Source: UBA1351 sp963677625 (lineage in GTDB: Bacteria > Bacillota > Clostridia > Lachnospirales > Vallitaleaceae). From it: a stretch of DNA of 64,000 nucleotides. The translations under genes and the position numbers were made by a program. Below are positions 19,019-27,368 of the stretch, one piece after another. The DNA lies in the NCBI GenBank assembly GCA_963677625.2, contig CAXXSW010000005.1, forward strand, positions 1-64,000, in the 5' to 3' direction. The notes below the pieces were generated by a model, which had not been told where the DNA came from, ran no database searches, and was given only the letters and a program-made list of their open reading frames with translations. How positions within the stretch are numbered: position 1 is the stretch's first letter; each line of letters opens with the position of its first letter.

Positions 19019-19708
19019 CTAAATTCTCTCTACAACTGCAGTATGATCAGATAAAACAGCTCTAACCAGGACTGAATCTCCAGACCTGATAGGTCCTTCA
19101 TCCAGGGTGACTGCACTAACTTCAATCAATCTTTCCTGTACAGTCAAGGTAACTTTCCCTTTGCCTTGCTTATTTGGCGGTATAGTCAAATAAACTTCTC
19201 CTGTTTTACCAACACAATTGTCATAATTAATATTTCCTGATGATTGAAGTTTTGTCATTAGGTAAAACATATAACCTATGACAAACATGGCGCCAAACCC
19301 TGCCATTAAGGCAAATATGACGACAAAAATCGGATGAATAACATCCGCCAGCGCTGCTCCTGTCCATCCAAAGACCGAAAAGAAGGCGATAAGTCCACGG
19401 ACGGTAAAAAACCTAAAATCACCGGTGAACCCCTCTTCCATAGCGCCACCGTCTAATTCATCAAGTCCATCCAGATCACCAAGGGCATTTAGTTCATTTA
19501 GCGCGTTCAGTTCGTTCATAGCATGTAAATTATCCAATCCATTAAGGCTATCCATACCATCTGCATCCATACCATCTGTCCCAGATTCAAAATCGGACAA
19601 ACCAATAATTGACATAATTGACTGGACTAAAAGGATAATCGTTGCAGGCATAGCAACCGTATAGAAAATCTGCTTGATTATGCCTAACTCATTCCACCAC
19701 TCTGTCAT
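19019..19708 (-). CDS. NfeD-like membrane protein (YuaF type) with Leu-Asn/Asp repeat loop
   Basis: A 229-residue partner of flotillin without the ClpP-like protease domain. TM1 at about 13-34, an acidic repeat loop at 44-88, TM helices at about 101-120 and 126-152, then an OB-fold domain (GKTGEVYLTIPP to the end). The loop repeats short L-N/D units (for example MNELNALNELNALGDLDG) and is far more regular than in usual YuaF-type proteins. First gene of the NfeD-flotillin operon; SD AAAGGAGGG. Confidence 0.88.
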   Translation of the reverse strand: MTEWWNELGIIKQIFYTVAMPATIILLVQSIMSIIGLSDFESGTDGMDADGMDSLNGLDNLHAMNELNALNELNALGDLDGLDELDGGAMEEGFTGDFRFFTVRGLIAFFSVFGWTGAALADVIHPIFVVIFALMAGFGAMFVIGYMFYLMTKLQSSGNINYDNCVGKTGEVYLTIPPNKQGKGKVTLTVQERLIEVSAVTLDEGPIRSGDSVLVRAVLSDHTAVVERI

Positions 19709-20127
19709 AACACCCTCCTTTACTTGGTCTAGGTTTACAGGTCCTTTTCAATGATGATGTATTATCGATAAAGTTTATACTTCATCAAAAGACATCACCT
19801 ATGAATCATCGATGTTTCACTATAAGGATAAATCCTTTATTGAAATCATTACCATTATAGTACAAGGAATATGTCTTCACAAGGTATGGCGGATAAGTTA
19901 TACTTTTTTATGTCTTAACTGTCATCTGATTTTTTTGTTAGCCTATACTTATTCCTTTATCAAAAACTGCTTTGTCACATTATGAGCTTCGCTCATATTT
20001 CCTATAGAAGAACCAAGAGGCTTCGCCTCGTTCGCTTGCGATTGCTACGCTAGGAAAGTTTCCTTAACATTTTATGAGATGTTTCTACTCATAAAATTCA
20101 TATAGAGAGCTTTCCTATAGAAGAACC
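19709..20127. repeat. Gene-free region with small hairpins and two copies of a tail repeat
   Basis: No gene is seen. The 19709-19970 part would hold the NfeD-flotillin promoter, not clearly identified. From 19980 onward there are compact palindromes: ATGAGC-ttc-GCTCAT (19982-19996), GAGGC-ttc-GCCTC (20017-20029) and GGAAA-g-TTTCC (20053-20063). The motif TTTCCTATAGAAGAACCAA occurs at 19998-20016 and again at 20111-20129, and relatives occur elsewhere in the window. Confidence 0.65.
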
Positions 20128-20162
20128 AAAAAAAGACCCTTATCTATGACAAGAGTCTTTTA
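20128..20162 (-). terminator. Terminator of the rubredoxin-PerR operon
   Basis: AAAGAC-CTT stem with its complement followed by seven T on the minus strand. The hairpin overlaps the last codons of the regulator gene. Confidence 0.8.
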
Positions 20163-20563
20163 TTACATGCTTTACAAATTCCCTTAAGTAAAATATGTCG
20201 CTGTTCAATAAGAAATCCATCTAAATTCTGTGGAACAGTATCATCATCTGAAATATCAAAATTATACATCCGTCCACATATCCTACATTTAAAATGTCCA
20301 TGTTCTTCAAGAACTGGATCATAGAGTACTTCATTGTTATCAACAGCAACAACTTTAACAATACCTTTTTCTACAAACTTCCTTAGAGTATTATAAATGG
20401 TCGTCTTTGACAAGGTGGGAATAGTATCTACTAAATCTTGGTATATCATCTCAGCTGTTGGATGCTGATCACGATGAATCAAGACTTCATAAACTTTAAT
20501 TCGTTGATAGGATGGTTTTATATCATGTGCATTCAGTAAATCGGTAATTTGATTTACGTTCAT
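20144..20563 (-). CDS. Fur/PerR-family regulator
   Basis: A 139-residue Fur-superfamily repressor: winged HTH in the first 85 residues (PTLSKTTIYNTLRKF), metal-ligand HGHF and two CxxC pairs (CRIC and CKAC) forming the structural zinc site. The pattern and its neighbours (rubredoxin, divergent flavodiiron protein) suggest PerR-like peroxide or oxygen sensing, but Fur cannot be excluded. The ATG at 20563 is preferred; a GTG at 20572 lies inside the AAGGAG ribosome site. Confidence 0.88.
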   Translation of the reverse strand: MNVNQITDLLNAHDIKPSYQRIKVYEVLIHRDQHPTAEMIYQDLVDTIPTLSKTTIYNTLRKFVEKGIVKVVAVDNNEVLYDPVLEEHGHFKCRICGRMYNFDISDDDTVPQNLDGFLIEQRHILLKGICKACNKRLLS

Positions 20564-20580
20564 ATGATGCACTCCTTATT

Positions 20581-20745
20581 TTATTCTTCTACGAGTTCAA
20601 AATCCTCTTTACCAACACCGCAAAGTGGACATACCCAATCATCTGGAATATCTTCAAATGCAGTACCAGGTGCTATACCGCCATCTGGATCGCCTACTTC
20701 TGGATCATAAACCCATTGACATACAGTACATACGTATTTTTTCAT
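20581..20745 (-). CDS. Rubredoxin
   Basis: A 54-residue rubredoxin. Four Cys ligands for one iron: C6-x2-C9 (YVCTVCQWVYDP) and C39-x2-C42 (WVCPLCGVGK), with the conserved aromatic residues. One-electron carrier expected to feed the divergent flavodiiron oxygen reductase. GGAGG lies 8 nt before this ATG; an ATG two codons upstream is too close to it. It is upstream of, and cotranscribed with, the PerR/Fur gene (17 nt apart). Confidence 0.97.
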   Translation of the reverse strand: MKKYVCTVCQWVYDPEVGDPDGGIAPGTAFEDIPDDWVCPLCGVGKEDFELVEE

Positions 20746-20792
20746 CTTCATTTCCTCCTCGTGGATTAATAATCATTTTATAATTGAATAAA

Positions 20793-20821
20793 TACATCAT
20801 ATTATAACAAATAATGATTGT
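20793..20821 (-). promoter_or_regulatory. Rubredoxin-perR promoter with operator-like site
   Basis: Minus-strand TTGACA, 17-bp spacer, TATGAT. The spacer begins ATCATTATT, AT-rich and Fur/PerR-box-like, and nearly mirrors the site at the divergent promoter. Confidence 0.7.
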
Positions 20822-20948
20822 CAACTAAAAATTTATACAAAATTATAGTTTTTCTATTACATGAAAATGCTTCTTAATAGGAAAAAACTCCACCAATAAG
20901 TTGAGGAAAATTTTAGATTTTTTCTGTTAAATTTGTATCAAAACCTAA

Positions 20949-20977
20949 TTGACAATGATTATTATCTATGTTATCTT
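20949..20977 (+). promoter_or_regulatory. Flavodiiron promoter with operator-like site
   Basis: TTGACA (20949-20954), 17-bp spacer, TATCTT (20972-20977). TTGACAATGATTATTATC resembles a Fur/PerR box overlapping the -35, and the same first ten bases but one occur at the opposing rubredoxin promoter. Confidence 0.7.
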
Positions 20978-21067
20978 TTAGATAATAGATTGTATACAAT
21001 AAACACAAACGTAAAAATAACGATTTATTTCAAAATACTATGGAATCAATCAAACAGGAGGATTCAT

Positions 21068-22273
21068 ATGAACACATTAACACTTAAAGACGGAATCAGC
21101 TATATCGGTGTACAAGATCACGATTTAAGGGTTTTTGACATTATCATGTACACCGAATTCGGTACATCCTATAACTCCTACCTTGTTCAAGGTAGTGAAA
21201 AAACAGCTCTTATTGAAACGGTAAAAGTAAAATTTATTGATGAATATATCGAAAAGATTAAAGCACTGACTGACCTTGATAAAATTGATTATATCGTAGT
21301 CAACCATACAGAACCTGACCATGTTGGATCAGTGGAAAAATTACTTGAGCTCATGCCTAATGCCCAGATTATCGGATCAGCCTCAGCCCTTAAATTCCTT
21401 AAAAATATTACCAATACCGAGTTCAAGTCCATACTTTCCACTTGTGTCGATAGCATAGATCTTGGTGGAAAAACACTAAAGTTTATTCCAGCTCCCTTCC
21501 TTCACTGGCCAGACTCAATCTACACATATATCGAAGAAGATAAAATCCTCTTTACATGTGACTCCTTTGGTGCACATTATGCACATGATGAAGTCCTTTT
21601 ATCTACTGTAGCAAAACTAGACGACTACAAAAAAGCCCTCCGCTATTACTTCGATATGATATTTGGCCCTTTCAAGCAGCATATGCTCAATGCCATTGGC
21701 AAAATAGAAAACCTAGATATCGATATGATATGCAATGGTCACGGACCTGTTCTTGACAAGAATCCTATGGAAATCGTCCAAACTTGTAAGGAATGGTCAA
21801 CAGAAGTTAATCCAAATACAAAGAAAACGATTATCATCCCTTATGTTTCAGCATATGGTTACACTGAAGCCATGGCAAAAGAAATCAAAACAAGTATTGA
21901 TACCAATTATGGTGATAAGGTTGATACTGAATTGTTTGATATGGTTGAAGCTGATAAAATGGAAGTTATTGATAAGATATACTGGGCGGATGGTATCCTA
22001 TTTGGATCACCTACAATAAACAGCGATGCCCTACCACCGATTTGGGACATTCTCATTAGCTTAAATCCAATCGTACACGGTAAAAAATATGCTTCTGCAT
22101 TCGGTTCTTATGGCTGGTCTGGCGAAGCTGTCAAAAACATTGAAGCTAGACTTAAACAGCTACGATTCAAAGTCATTCCTGGCTTACGTGTTGAGTTTAA
22201 ACCAAGCCAAACAGATTTAAGAGCTATCAGCGACTATGCAAAAGAATTTGTAGCTGACATGTTACATAAATAA
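21068..22273 (+). CDS. Flavodiiron protein (A-type oxygen or NO reductase)
   Basis: A 401-residue flavodiiron protein: N-terminal metallo-beta-lactamase-like domain with the diiron ligands HTEPDH, the His of LHWPDS, the Asp of TCDSFG and the His of CNGHGP, then a C-terminal flavodoxin domain (FMN; VSAYGYTEAMA, FGSYGWSG). It reduces O2 to water (or NO to N2O) with electrons from rubredoxin in anaerobes. The true start is the ATG with CAGGAGG; an upstream in-frame ATG at 20933 would include the promoter. Divergent from rubredoxin-perR. Confidence 0.95.
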   Translation: MNTLTLKDGISYIGVQDHDLRVFDIIMYTEFGTSYNSYLVQGSEKTALIETVKVKFIDEYIEKIKALTDLDKIDYIVVNHTEPDHVGSVEKLLELMPNAQIIGSASALKFLKNITNTEFKSILSTCVDSIDLGGKTLKFIPAPFLHWPDSIYTYIEEDKILFTCDSFGAHYAHDEVLLSTVAKLDDYKKALRYYFDMIFGPFKQHMLNAIGKIENLDIDMICNGHGPVLDKNPMEIVQTCKEWSTEVNPNTKKTIIIPYVSAYGYTEAMAKEIKTSIDTNYGDKVDTELFDMVEADKMEVIDKIYWADGILFGSPTINSDALPPIWDILISLNPIVHGKKYASAFGSYGWSGEAVKNIEARLKQLRFKVIPGLRVEFKPSQTDLRAISDYAKEFVADMLHK

Positions 22274-22285
22274 TCAGATATTAAA

Positions 22286-22330
22286 GGGGATATCTTAGCC
22301 AAAAAAGATAATGGCAAGATATCCCTTAAT
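22286..22330 (+). terminator. Terminator of the flavodiiron gene
   Basis: Stem AAGGGGATATCTT with AAGATATCCCTT, followed by AATTTTAT. Confidence 0.7.
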
Positions 22331-22387
22331 TTTATAAAGAAACAATACATAAAAGATAAGATTTTCTTTTATTCTTTCCTCATGAAA

Positions 22388-23533
22388 CTATATAACTTTA
22401 TCTATGAGTTTTCTTAAAGCTGGTGTTTTTATTTCAATGGCACTTTGGGGACATAGTTCCTGACAACAGTAACAACGGATACATTTGGAATAGTCGTAAA
22501 CAGGTACTTGAGATTTATCACCTTTTTTCCAATTAACAGCTTTTTCCGGTACCGGGCACATATTAACGCAAACACCACACTTGATACATTTCTGACTAAT
22601 AATATATGGTTTGGAAACAAAAAGTTGGTTAATGACACTCCTTAAACCATTCTCTGAAGCTTTTTCTATAGGCCTTCTAACCACATCATAGTCCTTGTTG
22701 ATAAAACGTTCTATCGGCTCGCCTACTAAATCTATCTCATCTTCAAGATATGTTCCCATACCTATTTCATGTCCAGCCTTTATAGTCTCCACCAACTCTG
22801 GATCCAAATTCATCATACGACAAATAGTTGCATCAAGGGCAATGGGGTCAGTGGATAAAACCAGAACATTCATTGGTATCGGATTACCGCTTCTTGGACC
22901 ATTTCCCTCCATAGCTATTATCCCATCCATAACATATAGCTTTGGTTTAATATAGTAGTTAAGGTCAACCAACATTTGAGAAAATTCAATACCGCCAGGT
23001 AGTTTGACATGCATCTCACCTTTTAATTTACCAGGTATACACCCAAACTGGTTTTTAACTGAACCTGTCATTCTGGCAAAACCATGAGTTTTTAACTTTG
23101 GAAGGCTTACAACAGAATCAGCTTCCATAACTCCATTTGCAATAAAAAACTTTCTACTAATAAGTCCCTCTTCAAAAAACACATCTAAACCATTTTCAAA
23201 ATCCGCAAGTGGAACATCTAGCTTTTCCGCCCTCTTATGGATACCGATTTTCTTAGAGGCTGTTAGTGGTTTATGAAAAGCAGGTGAGTCTCCATAACTT
23301 AAATCCACTTTTAATTCCGACAAAACTCTGGCCACTGCTTCAAAGACTGATGGGTGAGTTGTCGAGGCTTTTTCAGGTGAATCTGCGGCTAGCATATTAG
23401 GTTTAAGAAGGACTTTTTCATCTTTTGTAAAAATCTTGTCAAGATCTCCTAAGAGGTCCATTCCTTTTTTTACCGCATCGTATACTTTTTCATCCTCATA
23501 TGAGTCACAATAAACAAGTGCTACCTTTGACAT
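22388..23533 (-). CDS. DUF362 protein with C-terminal 2x4Fe-4S ferredoxin domain
   Basis: A 381-residue iron-sulfur protein: DUF362 domain (about 1-300; KPNMLAADSPEKASTTHP and the GSVKNQFGCIPG region), then a two-cluster ferredoxin domain with CIKCGVCVNMCPVP and CIRCYCCQELCP. Found in many anaerobes; role unproven, likely electron transfer or a metal-related function. The ATG at 23533 has GAGGAG 6 nt upstream. Convergent with the flavodiiron gene. Confidence 0.9.
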   Translation of the reverse strand: MSKVALVYCDSYEDEKVYDAVKKGMDLLGDLDKIFTKDEKVLLKPNMLAADSPEKASTTHPSVFEAVARVLSELKVDLSYGDSPAFHKPLTASKKIGIHKRAEKLDVPLADFENGLDVFFEEGLISRKFFIANGVMEADSVVSLPKLKTHGFARMTGSVKNQFGCIPGKLKGEMHVKLPGGIEFSQMLVDLNYYIKPKLYVMDGIIAMEGNGPRSGNPIPMNVLVLSTDPIALDATICRMMNLDPELVETIKAGHEIGMGTYLEDEIDLVGEPIERFINKDYDVVRRPIEKASENGLRSVINQLFVSKPYIISQKCIKCGVCVNMCPVPEKAVNWKKGDKSQVPVYDYSKCIRCYCCQELCPQSAIEIKTPALRKLIDKVI

Positions 23534-23620
23534 CTTCATCTCCTCTATTCCAGGATAACCTCTACTATATGATACTTACTGCAACACGAACCACTTATTC
23601 TAATCTATACATAATCCGAT

Positions 23621-26521
23621 TTATTTGAGATCATAAGTCTTAGTAAATAAATCCGCATCTGCTTCAATCTTATCCCCTCCACCAACGACACATAGATATT
23701 CGTCCAAGAATATCTTCTGATACATTTCTAAGTGGGATTTTAAATCTGCATTGGTTGTCTCAAGAATCTCAACCCTATTCTTAAGAATATCATCATGATT
23801 GACTTCTGTATAATAAAGAGACATCATCCTGTCATTTTCCAATGAAGGTGTCAGTGGTTGATCCAATGGACTGATCGTACCAATAATATATTTTGTCAAT
23901 TCTCTCTCCGGTAAGTCAAGACCTTCTATGAACTTATACAGGTTCTTATAGGTGTCAATCGTTTCTCTTAAATTTGGGTCCCTATATGAAGCAAAATACA
24001 TGGAACCATTTCTTGATAAGCCAGAAAAAGCTCCATAAGCTCCACCCTTAATACGGATATTGTTCCATAAGTAATCCAGATTGATTATAGTATTAAGCAC
24101 TTTCATAGAACCCTTATACTCAAACCCATGTTTGGCAAAATCTCCTACCATAGCTACATACTGGACATCACTGGTTGTTTTAAAAGCTTCTTTTTGAATG
24201 TCAAGAAGAGATACCTTTGGTCTATTTCTTGTCACATTCTTAAATGGAAGAATATGAATAAAGTTTTTCATATTGTTCATAACATCATTCATATAGTCCT
24301 TGGACAGGGTAATTCCTACTGTCAGCCCATTACTGTTAACAATATCTAAAAGCATTTTCTTCATCATCTGACCAAGCTCAATAAGGTCCTGATCAGATTT
24401 TTCCAGCCATAAGTTTAAAGCATTATAAAACTCTACACCCCTAAGCTTTTCTTTATATGCTGAAGCATGGCTGTAGTAAGAGCCAGAACGTAGGATTGCT
24501 GTTGAGTGAGCAGAAGAATAAAAACCCATTTGCATACGGGATTTCATCTCATTCATAAGTTCACGCATACGCTTGATATCAGTAAAATCAGTCTCTAAAA
24601 GAATTTCCTGAAAAAGACCCAACATAGCATGAAGTTTATTTATGAAGCACTTTCCACTAATTTCAAACCTTGGTATAAAATACTTGTTAGAAGACTTATG
24701 TTCATATACAGCTAAGGATACACTGAGACCACCTGTCAATAGATTGATTTCATCAGATAACTCACCGTAATGGTGTTTGTCTGTCGATAACTTAATCATC
24801 ATCCTAGAAATAAAAGACAGGATAGGCAATTGTTCTTCCTCTATATGACCAACATCAAAACCTGCCTTTACATACACAATATCGCTGGCATTGGCCTCAT
24901 GGATCAATATTTTTGAGTCCTTAATCATTTCTTCATTATAGGTAAATTCCTTTTTATCCTTAGGAATATCACTTAGGTGAAGAAGTGGTAGTTTTTCAAG
25001 GTTTTCCTTACTTTCTGGTGCTTCTTGAAAAGCCAAGAGCTCTTTGTTTCTTGCAATCAAGTTTTCTTTATCCTCACGTGTAAGTGAATCATTATAAAGA
25101 TCCAACTCAGCAGCAACTTTTTCTTCCTTTTTATCATTAAAATCTTCATCCGGAACAAGAGAAAGAAGTACCTTATGGGAGTTGGTCAAGAAATACTTAT
25201 GGATTAAAAACTGTAAAAGTCCATTTCTGCATGCATCCTTAACTTCTGTGAAAATCTTGTCGTATTCAAAATTAACAAAAGGATCTTCATCATATAACCA
25301 AGTTTCCAATACTTTGATAGCATATATAATCCCCTTAGGATATTGCCCAAAATCTGCTTCTTTTGCCCTAAACTCAAACTTGTTTATAGCTGCCTGGACT
25401 TTTTTATCCTCAAAGCCGACATCGCCAATTCTAGCTAGCTCCTTATCTATAGTGCTAACAAATTTTTGTTTATCCTCTGAAGATGCATTTTTAGCAATAA
25501 TCGAAAAAACACCTTCTCTGATACCCCCATCAAAGTGACAAAGAATATCTTGCCCTATGCCTGCATCAATAAGCGCTTGTTTTACCGGTGCTCCCGGAGC
25601 ATCAACTAGGAGGTACTCAAGAATATCCAGCCCTACACCATCAATAACATCTTTTGACTGTCCCAAAAGAACATTATAAGATAAGTATGTTTTATCTTCT
25701 TTATCATCGCCTTTAGCTATAGGATATCCGACTTCAAGATCACGTACCCCGTCATATTTATCAACCAAAGGGATTTGTGAATTAACTTCCTTATAGTCAA
25801 AAGCGCTTAAGTATTCTTCATCCAAATAGGTCAATTCTTTTTCCATATCTAATTTACCATAGAAGTAAATAAAGGAATTGGAAGGATGATAATAAGTCTT
25901 ATGGAAACGAATAAAATCTTCATAAGTCAAGCTAGGAATGGCCATTGGATCACCACCAGATTCATAGGAGTAAGGATGGTTCTCAAACATTTCCTGTTGA
26001 ATTTTACGATAGAGAACCTGTTCCGGAGACGAGAATACCCCTTTCATCTCATTATAAACAACCCCTTTATAAATCGGGGTTTTGTCTGTATCAAACAGCT
26101 CATAATGCCAACCTTCCTGTTCAAAAGTTAATGATGTATCATATATATTGGGATAAAAAACAGCATCCAAATATACGTCCATAAGATTATGGAAATCTGT
26201 ATCATTAACACTGGCTACGGGATACATGGTCTTATCAGAATAGGTAATAGCATTAAGGAAAGTATTCAAGGATCCCTTAGCTAGCTCAATAAAAGGATCC
26301 TTAATTGGGTACTTTTTAGAACCACAAAGAACAGAGTGTTCTAAAATATGAGGAAGTCCAGTATCATCCCATGGTGGAGTCCTAAAACTGATAGAAAAAG
26401 TCTTATTATCATCATCCGTTATCATAAAACAAACACGTGCTTTTGTCTTATTATGTTCGTATATGTATCCGGTCCCCTGAATATCAGGTAATTCTCTTTG
26501 TTCTAATAAACGATAATTCAT
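23621..26521 (-). CDS. M16C zinc peptidase (presequence-protease type)
   Basis: A 966-residue peptidase of the M16C group (PreP/Cym1, falcilysin-like), which degrades short unstructured peptides. The inverted zinc motif is HILEH (H58, E61, H62) with a downstream Glu in VVYNEMKGVFSSP. Four M16 half-domains in one chain as in PreP. No signal peptide, so cytoplasmic. GGGAGG lies 6 nt before the ATG; the stop of the preceding gene is 1 nt away, so the two genes are coupled. Confidence 0.93.
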   Translation of the reverse strand: MNYRLLEQRELPDIQGTGYIYEHNKTKARVCFMITDDDNKTFSISFRTPPWDDTGLPHILEHSVLCGSKKYPIKDPFIELAKGSLNTFLNAITYSDKTMYPVASVNDTDFHNLMDVYLDAVFYPNIYDTSLTFEQEGWHYELFDTDKTPIYKGVVYNEMKGVFSSPEQVLYRKIQQEMFENHPYSYESGGDPMAIPSLTYEDFIRFHKTYYHPSNSFIYFYGKLDMEKELTYLDEEYLSAFDYKEVNSQIPLVDKYDGVRDLEVGYPIAKGDDKEDKTYLSYNVLLGQSKDVIDGVGLDILEYLLVDAPGAPVKQALIDAGIGQDILCHFDGGIREGVFSIIAKNASSEDKQKFVSTIDKELARIGDVGFEDKKVQAAINKFEFRAKEADFGQYPKGIIYAIKVLETWLYDEDPFVNFEYDKIFTEVKDACRNGLLQFLIHKYFLTNSHKVLLSLVPDEDFNDKKEEKVAAELDLYNDSLTREDKENLIARNKELLAFQEAPESKENLEKLPLLHLSDIPKDKKEFTYNEEMIKDSKILIHEANASDIVYVKAGFDVGHIEEEQLPILSFISRMMIKLSTDKHHYGELSDEINLLTGGLSVSLAVYEHKSSNKYFIPRFEISGKCFINKLHAMLGLFQEILLETDFTDIKRMRELMNEMKSRMQMGFYSSAHSTAILRSGSYYSHASAYKEKLRGVEFYNALNLWLEKSDQDLIELGQMMKKMLLDIVNSNGLTVGITLSKDYMNDVMNNMKNFIHILPFKNVTRNRPKVSLLDIQKEAFKTTSDVQYVAMVGDFAKHGFEYKGSMKVLNTIINLDYLWNNIRIKGGAYGAFSGLSRNGSMYFASYRDPNLRETIDTYKNLYKFIEGLDLPERELTKYIIGTISPLDQPLTPSLENDRMMSLYYTEVNHDDILKNRVEILETTNADLKSHLEMYQKIFLDEYLCVVGGGDKIEADADLFTKTYDLK

Positions 26522-26522
26522 C

Positions 26523-27017
26523 TTACACCTCCCAGTCACAGTTATCTACTAGCATAGATACCAGATGACTTAAGTTTTCTTGATCTTCATTGTCAAAGCG
26601 GTTAAGTATTGGACTGTCAATATCCAAAACCCCCACTACTTTGTCTTTTATTATAATAGGTAGTACAATTTCTGAATTCGTATCACCATCACATGCAATA
26701 TGGCCAGGAAAGGTATGGACATCAGGAACCAATTGTACCTCCTTTGTCTCAACACAAGTACCACAGACACCTGCGCCCACCTGAATCCTTATACAGGCCG
26801 GTTTACCTCCGAACGGGCCTAAAACCAGCTGGCCTTCTTTTATAATATAAAATCCTGACCAGTTGATGTCAGTCATAGTGTTATAAAGCAAACTTGATAT
26901 ATTGGATAAGTTAGCAATGAGGTCTCGTTCACCTTCCATAAGCCCTTTAGCAAATAAAAGGAGAGACTCATAATATTCTTCTTTTTTAAGATTTTTAAAG
27001 GAATCGATATTGAACAT
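26523..27017 (-). CDS. msrC: Free methionine-(R)-sulfoxide reductase (GAF domain)
   Basis: A 164-residue GAF protein that reduces free Met-R-SO. Cysteines C75 (KPACIRI), C85 (GVCGTC) and C109 (GHIACD) match the catalytic trio C84/C94/C118 of the E. coli enzyme. ATG at 27017 with GGAG 6 nt upstream. It leads an operon with the M16C peptidase, linking peptide breakdown and oxidised methionine repair. Confidence 0.92.
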   Translation of the reverse strand: MFNIDSFKNLKKEEYYESLLLFAKGLMEGERDLIANLSNISSLLYNTMTDINWSGFYIIKEGQLVLGPFGGKPACIRIQVGAGVCGTCVETKEVQLVPDVHTFPGHIACDGDTNSEIVLPIIIKDKVVGVLDIDSPILNRFDNEDQENLSHLVSMLVDNCDWEV

Positions 27018-27191
27018 GTATATCTCCATTCATCATAATTATGTTATTGGTTTTCCACCAGTCAGAATCGGATATCAAATACCAGCTAACATATGTTTTA
27101 TTATTATATCATACATAGATATGCTTGAAAACGATATGAGAATTTTACAATAAACATTTAATATTTAGATAAAAAAAGAGAAGAAAATAGA

Positions 27192-27217
27192 AAAAAAGAC
27201 TTTTCAGTCTTTTTTTC
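27192..27217. terminator. Bidirectional terminator
   Basis: A7-GACT stem and AGTC-T7 with a four-base loop, symmetric, usable on both strands. It ends the transcript from purH and/or the candidate small RNA. Confidence 0.85.
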
Positions 27218-27302
27218 ATTGATGAGGGGAGTATAAATAATTAATAAGGGTTATAGTCTAGTCACTAAATGTGCTGGCGCACTAGAAGGGATGACTAGCT
27301 AT
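27192..27302 (-). ncRNA. Candidate small RNA downstream of purH
   Basis: No gene lies between 27218 and 27368. On the minus strand a possible promoter, TTGTTA (27337-27332), 17 bp, TAAATT (27314-27309), would start an RNA of about 110 nt ending at the terminator at 27192-27217. The RNA has a 7-bp stem (27258-27264 with 27292-27298), an inner GTGC-TGGC-GCAC hairpin, an alternative CTAGT/ACTAG pairing, and C-rich unpaired tracts (CCCTTC, CTCCCCTC). It could equally be the structured 3' UTR of purH. Confidence 0.4.
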
Positions 27303-27368
27303 GAATATAATTTACCATATATGCCCGAACTTAACAAGTGTTTTTTAGAAATTTTAATACTTTTTCTT

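Noticed and set aside
19980..20110. CRISPR array or insertion sequence in the hairpin-rich spacer
   Set aside because: Only two copies of a short motif, no regular spacers, no transposase and no terminal inverted repeats.
20933..21067. N-terminal extension of the flavodiiron protein from an upstream ATG
   Set aside because: It would place the -35 and -10 boxes within the coding sequence, has no family similarity, and the ATG at 21068 has a perfect AGGAGG.
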